From positions 83,508-147,507 of the forward strand of contig VZSF01000109.1 in NCBI GenBank assembly GCA_013398295.1: 64,000 bases of DNA, in the 5' to 3' direction. A program made the position numbers and the translations under genes. The notes beneath the pieces are model-generated. The model had not been told where the DNA came from. It worked only from the letters and a program-made list of their open reading frames with translations, and did not search any database. This document shows positions 12,651 through 24,937 of this stretch, piece after piece. The stretch comes from Chionis minor (Eukaryota > Chordata > Aves > Charadriiformes > Chionididae). Numbering within the stretch: position 1 is the stretch's first letter; the number at the start of each line of letters is the position of its first letter.

Positions 12651-12770
12651 AGCTGAGGGATGAACTGGATACGTAAACAAATATTCATCGGCATAATCAT
12701 AGCCTTGTGTGACACTGGAAAGATTCATTTTCTATAACAAAACTACAATAAAAAGTTACTGGTACTAGAC
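12651..12770 (+). ncRNA. putative 3' exon of the spliced transcript
   Basis: A pyrimidine-rich acceptor (CTCCTCCTTTGCAG) opens the block. AATAAA at 12747-12752 with a GT-rich stretch just after it (GTGTCTGTGG, from about 12770) marks a likely cleavage site. All frames close quickly. The intron from 12475 to 12650 would be 176 bp. Confidence 0.35.
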
Positions 12771-13443
12771 GTGTCTGTGGATGCTGCTTTCTTCTTACCA
12801 TGTCAGACAGCAAGTTAGTGGTAATGATAGAATTATGTAAGGAAATGAGTCATGAAAACTGTGAAAAAGAATCTGAAACATTTAATGCTAAATTTAAAGA
12901 TTCAGAAAGATATTTAAATTTGACGCAGAATGCTGGGACCAAATGCTTTCAGTCTTTTCAAGCTGACTATTTTCTTTAACATTGACAAGTATTATTACAC
13001 TTCTTGTACTTCATGCTCCAATTTATATCTAGTGTAACTTACATGTCAGTAAATTTATGTCTGACATCAGTCTGGCTCTCACTATCCTCTTATTAGATGT
13101 TTACCTCACAGTTCTATCAAACATCTCTGTCACTGAATTCAAATATACTTATTAAAGATAATGTTTGCACTTCCAAAACAGGTGCAATCACCACCTTTTC
13201 ATTTTCACCTAGTTTAAATATTTTTTAAACTTCATCTAACATATCTATCTTTTTTTCCCTTTGGAACTTTATTTTTCAGAGTGCTAATCTGATGCAGAAA
13301 GGTTGAAATATGTTAGTAATAAATTCATAGAAACCTTTTAGAATATTGCAAAATGATGGCATGGTTAAGTAAAATAAAGCGGGCTACATGGTGACCAGGT
13401 TTTTCAAATGATGATTGTAACGAATGGGCAAGTAAAAGGTTAC

Positions 13444-13752
13444 CTGAATGGCATTTGTTACATTCCATCCTGCTTCCCAGCTGGTGATCAGTTTGACCTG
13501 GGCATGTGGCAGGGGAGCTAGGGACTTGTGTTCTGGATCCTGGTGGCAAACATCAAGCTCAAAATTCAGGGGTCTGTCTGGTTCTTCTCTCTCCTCACTG
13601 TGAGCTCCGTTCAGTTCATCTCTTCTAGCAAAATTGACATGCTCTTCATCAGTATCTAGGCAGCTGTCCCATCTCACCATTCCCAAAAAGAGGGATGGTG
13701 TTTCCCTAAAGCAGTTGAAAAGAGATGAAGAAGTCTGCTTCAGGTGAGCCAT
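13444..13752 (-). CDS. SLC32A-family (VGAT/VIAAT-like) transporter, first coding exon
   Basis: A 103-codon exon on the minus strand starts at ATG 13752 and ends in a CAG|GTAACC donor at 13444, phase 0. Its last residues, SWEAGWNVTNAIQ, are the hallmark just before the first membrane helix of the vesicular inhibitory amino acid transporter SLC32A1 (human ITAWEAGWNVTNAIQ, from memory). That protein loads GABA and glycine into synaptic vesicles by proton exchange. The upstream DTDEEHVNFARRDEL also lines up with the TDEEAVGFAHCDDL part of the SLC32A1 cytosolic tail. The rest of the tail is diverged and shorter, so I infer a paralogue rather than SLC32A1 itself, which is highly conserved in vertebrates. 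The roughly 400-residue transporter domain is not visible to the left within the window, so the gene either continues past position 1 after an intron of more than 13 kb or is broken. The in-frame TTG two codons upstream is not a plausible start. Confidence 0.75.
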
Positions 13753-14459
13753 CCTCAATACTGAATATTAAACTAAGTCTTGCCTTACTACTCTTTATTT
13801 CTTTCTGCAGTTGTACACTGTTGATCCTTTTGTTAGGTTAGCCTTGATATTGTAGCTATGATCAATGAAGCTTGCTGTCCTTAGTTCATTTATTTGTGCT
13901 GGTTTCAAATGCTATCTAAAGAAATATCTCCAGGGTCTTCCACATACTGGCCAGAGTAATCTGCAGCGAGATTTAGTAGTCTGCAAGCTGCAATTTACAA
14001 TTCAAATTCTTTTTCCATTTACCTATGCTATCTGTGTAGATCAGTCATTCATGAAGCATCTACAGGTAGCTGCAAGAATCTCTTCATGCAAATTATGCAT
14101 GTTTCTAATACAAATAAATAGTTCTGCCAAAAGAAAAAAATGCTTCATTAAAAACTAGAGTTGATGGACTGACTGCTAAGTAAATGCATGCAAACAAGTT
14201 CACTTTTCCACATGTGAGAATTTTCTGCTGTGTTTTAGTGTCTACAGAGGTCAGTAGAACTTTAAAAATGTTCTTAAAAAAAGCTCAAAGTTGCAAGAAC
14301 AAGAACAAAAAAGTAGCTTGTTCGTAGCAATATCTAATTCACAGTTGCTGGTGACAGTTAGGAGAATGACATAGAGCTGTGATTATATGTTTACTGTATG
14401 GAAGTAAATGGTGAGACATTATGATTATTCACACCACAAAATCCAAAAATAGCACTTAC

Positions 14460-14590
14460 CAATGTAGCCTCCTCTTTCCTTGCATAACCCATGGAGTTTG
14501 TGGAAGAAAGGTAAAAAGAGAGAGTTGGTTGCACAGTTTTAGAATTATTTATGCCCATTTTCTTTTGCTGTTTCCCATGCCTGCCACACA
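14460..14590 (-). other. possible 5' non-coding exon of the SLC32A-like gene
   Basis: On the minus strand a near-perfect donor (CATTG|GTAAGTGC) lies at 14460, about 700 bp upstream of the SLC32A-like start codon. An acceptor TTTAATATTCAG sits 9 bases before that ATG. Joining the two gives a leader with a short upstream frame that stops before the main ATG. The 5' limit of this exon is not defined; 14590 is only the end of the open frame. Confidence 0.25.
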
Positions 14591-15444
14591 ATCCTCTTCC
14601 CCCATTGTTTATTAAGAGTACTGAGTTTTAACAGCTACATTTCTACATTAACAACTGAATAGCTGGTACAATACTGCTGATTGTGCTGAAAAAAGTATTT
14701 GCTTATAAAGGGTCTGAGTTTGACCATGTGAGATAGACTACAGTCCTTGCTTGCACTAGTGTGTCCTTCCTGTTAGCTGAAATTTCAGAAATTCTCAAAG
14801 GAAATATAGAAGTTTACATTTCTAAACTAGAATTCTGAACTGATGACTGTTCTGCCAGATATGCGTGAACTACAGTCTCACCAGTTACTCTCAGGTCTTG
14901 CTCATTTCCAAAATGAAATATCCTTCATGCAGGCCTTGTTGTCTGGTTTTTCTTACGTGCTTAGGATTAAATGAATATGGAGACAGCTGTCAGTGTTCTG
15001 TGTTTTATGATCAGACACTGAAATTTCTCGTTGTGTCCACATAACTAATATTCCGAAGCTCTCCACAGTTTATCAATCAGTTCTAAAAATAAAATAAAAA
15101 AAAAATATTCAGAAATACTACCAGTACAGAATTATGTTCCTACCTTGTTCAAGCCTCATCACTGTATGTGCTTTATCCATGGGTTTATCACTGGATGCTC
15201 TAGAGTATTTCTCTTATACTTTGTGAAATCTGCTAATGTTGACATGAGCTGAACAACAAGTGGCTCTTGCATGTCAAAATATCCATTTCTTAGTATTTCT
15301 GAGCACTGAAGTGATGGCACTAACCATCACTCAAACATGTCATGATCTCCTGGAGTGACCTAGCAAGTGCTTGAATATACAAATACAGTTTTTACAGCAA
15401 ATTTTGACCTCAATTTACTCCTCCTCTCATCAAATCAATCTGCC
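14591..15444. other. no feature seen
   Basis: Unique AT-rich sequence without open frames of note. It may contain the promoter of the minus-strand SLC32A-like gene, but it has no CpG island or clear TATA context. Confidence 0.4.
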
Positions 15445-15555
15445 CAGATGCATTCCTGTCCAACCTGATCTAGGTGAACCTGCTTTCGCAGGGGGGTTGG
15501 ACTAGATGATCTCCAAAGCTCCCTTCCAATCCCTACCATTCTGTGATTCTGTGAA
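15445..15555 (+). repeat. CR1 LINE 3' end fragment
   Basis: Typical CR1 3' sequence: 'ttcctgtccaacctgatcta', a short stem, 'ggttggactagatgatctcc', 'cccttccaatccctaccatt' and two CTGTGATT-type terminal repeats. A diverged, 5'-truncated copy. Confidence 0.9.
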
Positions 15556-16653
15556 ATCCATTCCAATAGAAAGCTACAGGCAGATTTCTGAGGGGAACTG
15601 CTCTACAACAGATGTATATAATGCTCACATTAAGTAAACCTGGTAACAATATCTATAGAGTAAAAATAACATAAAAATTACAAGGTTGAATTTCCTAATG
15701 TATACAGAATGGTCTGAGATACACAAATGGAACCATGGGAAGTGGTAAATATTAGTTTATATTTCCAGTCTATTTTTAAGCATTACTTCTGTAGATGTTT
15801 ACATTTCTGGACAGAAACATTTTGTTGTCATTGACTTGATCTCATGAGAGGTATAACCTCATGAGACACACAGTTCACATTTAAAAAACCATTTTGTATT
15901 AATTAAATACAGGTAAGAACCATTTTAGAATCCTGAGGAACTGAATTACATCAAATGTAAAATTTGTTGTTGTTCATGTACATATGATGCATTACATAAG
16001 AAATTGCAGAATTTTTTTTTTCTGTCTAAAAGAATTTATTGAGACAGCAGTCAGTGCTATTTGGTGGGGGTTTTTTTGCTTTTCTTTGTTTTGTTTTTAC
16101 AGTTTTTTGTTGTTCTGGGGTTTGTTTAAAGTTGTTTTTTCCTTGTAAATTAGTCAGGGTTTCAAGCAGATAGCTTGAGCAATGGAAGTGTAAGCAGGAT
16201 TAGGAACAAAGAGATACCTCTGGATATAGAACCATTTCATTTGCCTGTACAAGGTTAGAGAGGAACTATCCAGTTTTATCCAAGGTCCTCTGACATCAGT
16301 GGAAAGAATCCCATTTTCAGATCTCTTTTCTGTCAGACATATCACATCTGTAAGTCAGAAAAATTTAATAATAGTTAAAAGAGTTCTTTCACAGTTCCAC
16401 AAAATAACTTCAAAAATAATGTAAAATTGATTTTAAAAAATAAATTTCAGTTAGTTTAAATTCACTGCCTCCCTACAGACTACCAAATTCAAATGCAAGT
16501 AAGTTTATGTTTCCAGAAATATCTGAATTTTAATAAAATATTTTTGTTAGGTCTCCCAAGTTTGGTATATTGGTGGGAGTATTTGTTTCAATGAAATATC
16601 AGTCTCTGACATACAGCATAGGATAGGACAACACAGATTATCTTTGTACAATA

Positions 16654-16787
16654 TTTATTATTATTTGCTCGTAATACTGTGTAGAGATCTTAGGAGCCAC
16701 ATTTGTATTAAGTGTCTTAAAATCAAACAGTAGGAGACAGCTTCTTTATGAAAGGTTTACAGTTTAGCAAGAGCAGACAGACAGAGG
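16654..16787 (+). repeat. ancient MIR-type (CORE-SINE-like) copy
   Basis: Word order matches the copies at 4342 and 19285: 'ttattattatttgctcgtaa', 'cttaggagccaca', 'gtgtcttaaaatcaaacag', 'ggagacagcttctttatgaa', 'aggtttacagttta' and 'agacagacagag'. Diverged, no intact ends. Confidence 0.45.
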
Positions 16788-17130
16788 CTTGGCAATCTGG
16801 CAGTCTGTCTTCTCTGTTGGGCATGGATGTTTCATTCTATCCGCAGCTTTGATTTTTGCAGTCAGTGGGACAAATTATACTCTTAGTTACATCACTGTGT
16901 ATCTACTGGCTGTTTCACTGACATAAATAATGAGCACAGGAAGATATATCCAATTTGGCTTTATTATTGCATTAAAAACTGCTCTCTAGATGACTGCAGC
17001 AAATTTCATATTTATTGTGCTACTTCCAGGTCATCAGAAATAAATAGTAAAGGCAAGAAATGAGAACTGGACTCAAACTGTTCTTCACTTCTCCAAGGCA
17101 CTACTTCTGCTAGACAGTCTTTCTACAGGT

Positions 17131-17178
17131 AGAATCATAGAATAGTTTAGGTTGGAAAAGACTCTTAAGATCATGAGG
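17131..17178 (-). repeat. CR1 LINE 3' tip
   Basis: Reverse complement of the CR1 end: 'agaatcatagaatagtttag' followed by 'gttggaaaagactcttaaga'. About 48 bp survive. Confidence 0.8.
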
Positions 17179-18527
17179 TTAAGTGGTTAAAGATGTTCTT
17201 TAGTTTAATTAAAGCTTATGTCTTGTCTTAGGAAAAACTTTCTGATTTATGGTAGTCCTGTAAGTATGGTTATCATTGTCCTTGTCACCTATTCACCTAT
17301 TTCTATTTTAGTACCTAAATCGAGATTAAAATTTTCTCCTTGTAAAGCAGCAGACAATTACTGTGATTCATAAGCTTGACACAGCTGAATTTCAGGAACA
17401 GGAAGAGTGGGTGGATAGACTTGGAAAAAACATCTTTCTCGGTCAGTAGGATTTCATAGGGCAGCTGCTTATGCCCAAGGGAATCAGGTCTTCAGAGCTG
17501 CCACTTGCTTTGGACACGTTTTCTTCAAAATCTGTTTGACTGTAGGATCCTTCAGTTATACTCTTCAAGGACGTTTCAGAACAGCAATGTAAAGCAGGCC
17601 AACAAAATAGTTTCTCAGCCCTGTGTGCTTTTATCTTACATAGCAGTGTATTTACAGATCATTTAATATAATGGTCAATCCTACTTCTTCCTTATAATCT
17701 CACTTCTGCTGTGGACTGTGTGTTTGGTTCAAGTACTGGGGTAGTAGCATGTTCTGGCTGCTTAGCATACTCTTTCACAAGGGAGAAGATCCCTTTTCAC
17801 AAAAAAGGTATCTTAAGTAGTCACCATTCTTAGCTGTGAGGCAAATACAACACTTCTAGATACGTAAGACATGTTCTCTAAGATAAACATCTGCTTGGAG
17901 GATACGCACTGCTATTTCTTCCCATAATGGAATCAGTTTACAGCTAAAGGGCTTTTTCACTCTTTCCATGTTAATGCACTAGGCCTATGTGTAAACCTGG
18001 GTCCAGTAGCATGAAAATTTAAAATATAAATATTTAAATATTTATAAAATTATAAATAGAGATGACAGTGTAAAACAAAAAAAATCCTGAAATAAAAGTA
18101 TTCAGTTTAACAGATACAAGCAGAAAAAATACCACAGACTATCCATCCACCTTTGGCTTCCATAGGTTAATTGCGACTGAGTAATTTCTTTGAAGTGAAA
18201 TAAGGATTTTGGTTTTGGTACTGTGGATCCTGAATACAAACATTTGCAACATTTTGTCACACTTGTAACTGATGCTTCTTATTGAACGCTCAGGTTTCTT
18301 ATCAAAATTAATCTTCTCTGAGTGTTTCTGCCAATTGTACAAATTTGGAAAGCAGACACAGAGAAGGCAGCGCACATGATGAAAGATAATATTAGTAGCT
18401 GATTGTATGTTTGTGGACAGGTTTCTTTGCACTCACATTTATTTGCATGCTTTTGTAAGGTTTTCTGTATCGTTGCTGGTTCTGTGCACATTACTCTGAC
18501 AGCTGTTGAATAGTTATTCAAAATTAT
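17179..18527. other. no gene seen
   Basis: AT-rich unique DNA. Overlapping minus-strand frames at 18139-18521 have no splice, start or domain support. Confidence 0.45.
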
Positions 18528-19242
18528 TGTCCTGGCTTGAGGTAAAACAGGACCAATTTTGTTCAGTAACTACTTTTTAGCTAGGCCTCTTCTAACTGCT
18601 GAAATTAACAGCATATTGTGCAGAAAACTGTTCGGTCTCGGAGTGATAAGACCAATGTTTTTAGTTGATGCCAAGGCATGGGATGCAGAGAGGCTCTTGC
18701 TTACACCGATTGCTACAACACCCAAGGGCAGCCAACTTTGTTATTTGCCTGTTGGAGGGTCAGAAGCAGAAAAACATAGAGGAGTCACACTTGTGGGGAG
18801 GAGGGGACAGGACAGGTGACCCAAAACTGACCAACAGGGTATTCCATTCCATCTCTAACATGCTCAGTATAGAAGTTGAGGGACCAAAGGGTCAGCCCTC
18901 TTTCTTCAATGGTCACCATCTGAGGAGGACTCTGTTCATCTGCCTTTGATCCCGATCCTGAATCCAGAGCTGGAATCCAGTTCCCATCCATCACTGAGTC
19001 CAGTCTGGGACTTCTCCAGTGCCTGCTGGCGATGCTGTCATCATCCTGGGAGCTTGATAAGGTTTTGTGTATATTTCATGATTTTCTTTTTATTCCTTTA
19101 TTATTAATATTTCATTAAAGTAGTTTAGTTTCTTCTAAACTCTTAAGTTTCTCTTTATCTCCTGCCTCCCTCCAAAGTGGAGCAGAGAGAGAGAGCATCT
19201 CTCGCTCTGCCTGCTTAGGCCAATCCAGCCCAAACCATGACA
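18528..19242 (+). mobile_element. solo LTR, avian ERV-L-like, plus orientation
   Basis: The element starts TGTCCTGGCTTGAGG and ends AACCATGACA, TG...CA ends over 715 bp, with attat/attac flanks (4 of 5) as a decayed 5-bp target duplication. The words CATGCTCAGTATAGAAG near 18860 correspond to the CATGCTCAGTATATAAAC promoter core of the LTR at 7034-7550, with the TATA box damaged. ATTAAA at 19114-19119 is the likely poly(A) signal. No internal retroviral genes adjoin. It is related to, but longer than, the minus-strand LTR. Confidence 0.75.
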
Positions 19243-19284
19243 ATTACATTCATGCATGCAAATATATATAAGTATATGACTGTA

Positions 19285-19375
19285 AATGTGTGTGGCACTG
19301 TACAAATGCATGAAAGATAAAGTCCCTGCTCAAAGAAGATAAACTCTAATCCAGGCAGAAAAGAATTAATGTGAT
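19285..19375 (+). repeat. ancient MIR-type (CORE-SINE-like) copy
   Basis: Contains 'ggcactgtacaaatgcatga' then 'aagtccctgctcaaagaaga' and 'taaactctaatccaggcaga', the best-preserved example here of the word order also seen at 4342 and 16654. Confidence 0.5.
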
Positions 19376-19435
19376 ATCAATTGAAAACAAAAAGGAAAGA
19401 ATGAAGTGGTTAATACTGAACAGATCACTACTGCA

Positions 19436-19612
19436 AGGTTACCCAGTGAAGTTGTGGAGGCCCCATCCCTGGAAGTGTTTAAGGCCAGGCTGGATGGGGC
19501 TTTGAGCAACCTGCTCTAGTGAGAGGTGTCCCTGCCCACGGCAGGGGGGTTGGAACTTGATGATCTTTAAGGTCCCTTCCAACTCTAACCATTCTATGAT
19601 TCTATGATTCTA
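19436..19612 (+). repeat. CR1 LINE 3' fragment, young subfamily
   Basis: About 177 bp that match the last 177 bp of the CR1 at 51445-53246 with only about three substitutions, including the coding end, the stop region, 'gtccctgccc..ggcagg' stem and the ATTCTATG terminal repeats. Strong 5' truncation. The near identity implies both came from one recently active subfamily. Confidence 0.95.
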
Positions 19613-22090
19613 AGGTTTCTTGAAAGATCTTGATCATTGGCCAGAATTTGTAGAGGACAGTTCTTGTCAGAGAAGAAGGAGCTATTCAAAGCCCAAGGGA
19701 TGTGAAAGGAATTAAGACAATAGTGGAGGATAAAGAAAACAGTAGGAAAGAGTATTGTAAGAAACATACATGGTGTAACTAAGAGAAAACAAGAACAGGT
19801 ATACAGACAGCAAGGAAACTGGAAAGATCAAGTGAAAGATCAGGTTGTCATAGTATGAAGAACTTTGTTAGTTATTTACATAGAATATTGCCTAAGACTT
19901 GCCACAAAAAATGTTCATATGTAACGAGAATTGTGAACTCTTTTCTGAGTTTCTGAAGTTGCTATGTGCTAAGATTGTTGCTATTTCTTGCAATACAGAG
20001 AAAGAGAATCAATTCTGGCAATTGTCACAGTTAAGGATATTCTGCTGGAAAAAGAAATATAATTTGTGAGGATCAGAAACAATACCAAGGAAAAAGAGAA
20101 AGGTACTTCATCAGGAGTGGCTATTTAAATGCATCCCAGAGATGACCCTCAAAGAAGATACGGTCTCCAAATCAAGCTCGCAGGAGATGCAAATGCCGGA
20201 AGTAGGCATTGACCTTAACTCAGGCCATTTGTACACTTGCATTATGATGTAGTCCTTAACTGTCTAGAGGTTTATTTCTTCCCATCAGCTAGTTCACTGA
20301 AGAGAAATCACCACTATCTAGGAATGAATTAGTATTATGGAACTAAGAGGACTGAGGATCTCAAGAAGAGATAAAGTAGTTTTGTACGTAATGGAGGTGT
20401 TTTCTCTTTGACTGCAACATTAAGTTCCTCCGAGCAGCACAGATATTTTCTGAGCATTTAGGCCCCTTTCATATACATATATATATAGTAGAATAAACCA
20501 GCTACTTCTAGAGACTGGTTTGTCTCAGCCTAAAACTGGCACCTGAAGTAGATCAGATGCTATAGGTCAGTGCCATAAAATTGACCATTTCCCCCTCTGT
20601 ATATAAGGGAAATCTGGGACCAGGAGCTTCGAGTTATATGCCTATCTGTACTGTAGTCACATGAAGGCAGATGAGGTGAAACCCATCCTATGCATTTCCT
20701 GAATGCTCATTTCAATTTGTGAATAACTGCTGCTGCTATGTAGCCCATCTTAGTGCTCTCACCAGATACTGATTAAATTTCACATTCAAATCCATTGGCA
20801 TTTTAGCTGATAATCTGTGCTCTTGTTCAGACATGTAAATATATGTAAATGAAAAAAAATTAATCCTATTGCTAAATGCTATAGCAGAAAAAGATTCGCT
20901 CGTTTTTTAAAGAAATAAGAGCAAGATTTTAAACCTAATTTATTTGAAAGTAGTTTGTTTTCATTGATTTAGAAAGTTAGATCCTTAAATTCCTTAAATT
21001 ATAGCCTTAGCGATAGTAAGAATTTGTTGATTCTGTGTTCGAGGTGTAGTTTTGATGTTGTGCGCTGTTTTGTATGAGGTTCCACAGTGAGAATGAGAAT
21101 TAAAAGAAGATTCTGAACAACTGTCTCTTATGTGGACACCATCCCTTGAGCACAGGATAAGAGGGGTGAAAATATGTGATTATGTGGTAAATGACTATCA
21201 TAATGATGCATAAAGGAGCTGAAATAAGATTACAATAGCAAATCATAAATAACATCTACAGCTCTTCAACATTGCCTTTTCAGGTTTACTTTTTAAACAG
21301 TTCTTGGGATACACCATTTTGTAGAGGTGCATTCATTTCATAGAACTAGAAAAGGGTCTCAGGTTGTCGCGAATATACCAAGCACCTGTCATACAGCTCA
21401 TGCAGAAACTGTATCTATAGAGTGATTCAGTGGCATAATTCTTTTACTGGATTGATAAAATAACACAAATTTAATCTTAAACTTTAGTCGCAATGGTTAA
21501 CAAAACATGACTCAGTTTTGTTCTTGTTCTGCTGAACTTATATGACAGATTTACAAAAATAAATATGTATTTATATTCTCATTTTTGATGGTGTGGTTAA
21601 AAAACTGTCAAGCCCAACATACTGCCCTTTAATCCAGCAGTCCATATATTAATAGCACACAAAGACTAATAAACAGTGTGTCACGTCTGAAAAATTCAGT
21701 GATGTAGGTGAGCGGACAGTGGATTGATACTATCATCCTCCTCCAGTTCCTTATGAAACGAACTGTGAAGAAGAAAAGATCAAGAGTTTACTAATTAGAA
21801 ATGTAACATCCAGATGAAGTAATATGCCACTTAGAGTGAGGGATAGGAAAGCAATAAAGCATATCTACAGGTAAAAGGTGAAGTTGATGGCTATGATTCA
21901 AGTTGAGACAGTTGTGGAGAACAAAATTGGCATGATAATGAAGACCAGCTGACATAAGCAATTCCTTACGTAGCACATAAAATTATTATTTTCACTTCTT
22001 TAGAAATAACTGAGATATACAATGAAAACCATGCTAGATATTTTTGTACATGTGTTCCACAGCATAATAGGTTTTTTACTTTGCTTTCAG
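19613..22090. other. unique AT-rich DNA without supported features
   Basis: About 2.5 kb with short AT runs (for example near 20470-20490) and no convincing exon on either strand. Confidence 0.45.
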
Positions 22091-22263
22091 GAAAGAAAAT
22101 GTGTCTCCATCAGAGATGCAATTTTCTGTGTTTATTTGTAGTCCCACAGGCCCAACTGTATTGCTTCATCAGCAAGTTCTGCTCCCTCATCCATACCCTC
22201 TCTATTCAAGAATTCAGTCTTTAGAGGAAGAGTTTCTTCACTTATTATACATCTTCATTACAG
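22091..22263 (+). CDS. internal coding exon (a) of an unnamed gene
   Basis: The block has a good acceptor (ACTTTGCTTTCAG) and donor (ATTACAG|GTACTG). One frame is open across all 173 bases, entering in phase 2 and leaving in phase 1. The peptide includes ENVSPSEMQFSVFICSPTG, then LLHQQVLLPHPYPLYSRIQS and a hydrophobic LEEEFLHLLYIFITG end. The outgoing phase fits the exon at 28711. No family was recognised. The start of the gene lies upstream and was not found; it may be within the AT-rich 14-22 kb part or beyond. Confidence 0.5.
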
Positions 22264-24937
22264 GTACTGTCTTCAAGGTATCCTATACAGGAAGATACAG
22301 GTGTAATTTATATGCATGGCATTATTATCATCTGTCTGTGCTTTTCCTTTAGTGTTATCTGTGGAAACTGTTACGTTTAGGAGTAGTTGCAGCTAACAGA
22401 GAAGATGACTTAGTGTTGTGATGCTTACAGTCATTTGGAAACAAAATATTTTACTCGCATTCTTGGTGAGATACACTTTAGACCTTGAAGGATGATTAGG
22501 TGAAATATTAACCTAGTCCTGTGACTTTCCTCGCAACCTCTTACATTTAATTTTTTTATACAAAGTTCAAATATGTAGATAAATGGTGAAATCACATAGC
22601 CAGAGCCCATCCCCTGCAGGCATGGACACCATCTTCTCCTGTCCCAGCCTTCCAGCCCCCTTCCATGCACTCTTCTGCATGAACTACTGCATTTATTAGC
22701 TACTACTTGCTGCACCGTAGATGTGGTAGTTATATAGATCTTTTGCTAGCACTAGCTCACTGAGTGGTTGCCACTCCATCATCAGGAGTCAGTTGCAGAA
22801 AAAAGATCTAAGCACCTTTTGAGCAGGAAAGACTACCAGATGTTTTTACAAATCAAGTTTGCTAGAAGCAGAAGCCTCTAGTACCCACACTTTTCCAGCA
22901 GCAGGCACCCCAAAATTCTTAGATGAATTCCAAAAAGTTCTCTGATCATCGCAGGCCAAAAAAGAAGCCCAGGAATTGCTGTGCGAAGTGTTGTGTCTGT
23001 CAGCTTCCTCTGTTTGCTGCGCTCTGGGCAAAGGAAGTGAAGTTTAAATAAATTAATATTACTTGTATAGCCCTATAATGCCTGTTTTTTGAGTAAGTAT
23101 GAGGTTTCTGCTTTCTGCTTTAGTGGAGTATATAGTATAAGGCAATAAATAGATTTATCTGTCAAGAGATTTATTTAAGCTAATTATCACAAAAGGGGTT
23201 TGTGTTCTTTACATGAGCAGAATGTCTGAATGTTCTGCTTTTCTTAACACTTTTATAAAAGCTGAGCAGAAGACAATGTTGAGAAACTCTTCTCCCACAT
23301 TAAAAAACTAAGATGGTTTCTCTTAAGCAGACCATTATTAATTGTTTTCAGAACTATTTCAGAAGATTGATTCATGCATAAAAATGCATTTAGTCAAGGA
23401 TTTCAAGTTTCAGCAACTCTGCTTAAAAAAGCTTTATAATTTTCTTCTTGAAGAAAGATCTTTAATTACATTGGAGCAATAGAGTGGGATTTATGCATAT
23501 ATTCTAATTATGTACTGGTAAAACTGAAAAGCTCTTCGTTAAAACCATGTGGAGAAAAATCAGACACATGCCAGCACTTCATTACTGAGAACTTAAGAGG
23601 AATTGTGTGGTGGCTTATTATCAGCATTACATAAATAGAAGGGCACTCTACATATTGCATATGTTGACACAGTCTTTTAGATTGAAAAATAGGCTGATTT
23701 TGAGAAAACAGAAGAGGATACAAATTAACTTCGTTAATTAACCCAAAGCAATTAATTCTACACAGTGATATTAGCACCTTACTATCGGTTTAGTAGGGCA
23801 AGCATAATAATAAACATGTTCTTTCTAAGTTAAATCTGTATATATACATCCATGCCCAGATATATATAAAGAATATAAGATGGAAAATCAAGGTTCATTC
23901 AACCACAAGCTAATTAGATGTAAGTTATCATCAAATAGAATGGTTAGCTTATATAATCATTCATAAGAATTACATGCTTATAGCAAGAGCAGAATATATG
24001 ACATGCTTTGTGTTTAAACAGAAGCCTTTATGATGAAGGGTTTTCTCATGTTGTAAACAAGAACAGCTGGTGCACAGGCTGTGTTACAACACTCTGTAAT
24101 AACAATACAATAGACTTATTGTTACTTCTAAGATTGTGCATAAAGAAGTTATTCATATTTTAAACACAGAATTACTGAGCACTTCTTGCCAAATTGCAGA
24201 CCCTCATGAACAATTCCCTTTGAGTCATAAGCACGTGACTTCTTAGGGTTAGTCTATAAGATGCTAAAATAATTAAGACTCATGAGGGGGTTGGGTATGT
24301 ACAACATCCAGATGTTGACTCGAAATTCGTAGAAGGGAACTGAATAGACTCTGAATCTGAGCAGGATAGGGGGGATAGCAGTAGAAGTTAGAAATAAGAA
24401 AGGAACTACCAATGTGTCCCTACAGTGAGTCCCTCTGCTGAAACTCACATTTGGCCAACTCCTGCAGCTTGCTCTTTGTTATCAAGATCCTTTATATTAT
24501 TCATCTACCCATAAAAAAAGATACTGCTGTATATTCTAAGTGAACCAGCTCATTAAATGTAAAGAGAGTTGACATAGTGGTTTGATTACGGGGAAGATTT
24601 CTTGTGGCTGTGTGAGTAAAATACCTAGCTCATTATTTTTTAGGTAAAAAAGCATCCTAAATTATGCATAGCACACATATCACTGTATGATTAAACAACA
24701 TAAATAATTTCCTAATATTTGCAATATCTCATTTCTATCTCTACCAGTAAGTATTCTCAATGAGAGCTATTACTGAATTTTTTTAGGTTAAGTTAAAAGT
24801 AGGGCAAGTATTCCATTATCATCAGTTCTAGTCTTCTCTTATTACGGACAAATTTCTTGTGTAATCTGTTTCCTAAACTGATCAAATTTGATTTAAAGTT
24901 TCTAAGGTTTCTTGTCTAAATTATTCCTGTGAGTGGA
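22264..24937 (+). other. intron of the unnamed gene; no other feature seen
   Basis: AT-rich sequence between exon a and the CR1 copy. Open frames such as 22431-22715 (minus) have no support. Confidence 0.4.

Noticed and set aside
12799..12858. 60-bp minus-strand block with acceptor and GTAAG donor
   Set aside because: Tempting as a downstream exon of the SLC32A-like gene, but its phase (2/2) does not follow the phase-0 donor at 13444 and the peptide does not match the transporter.
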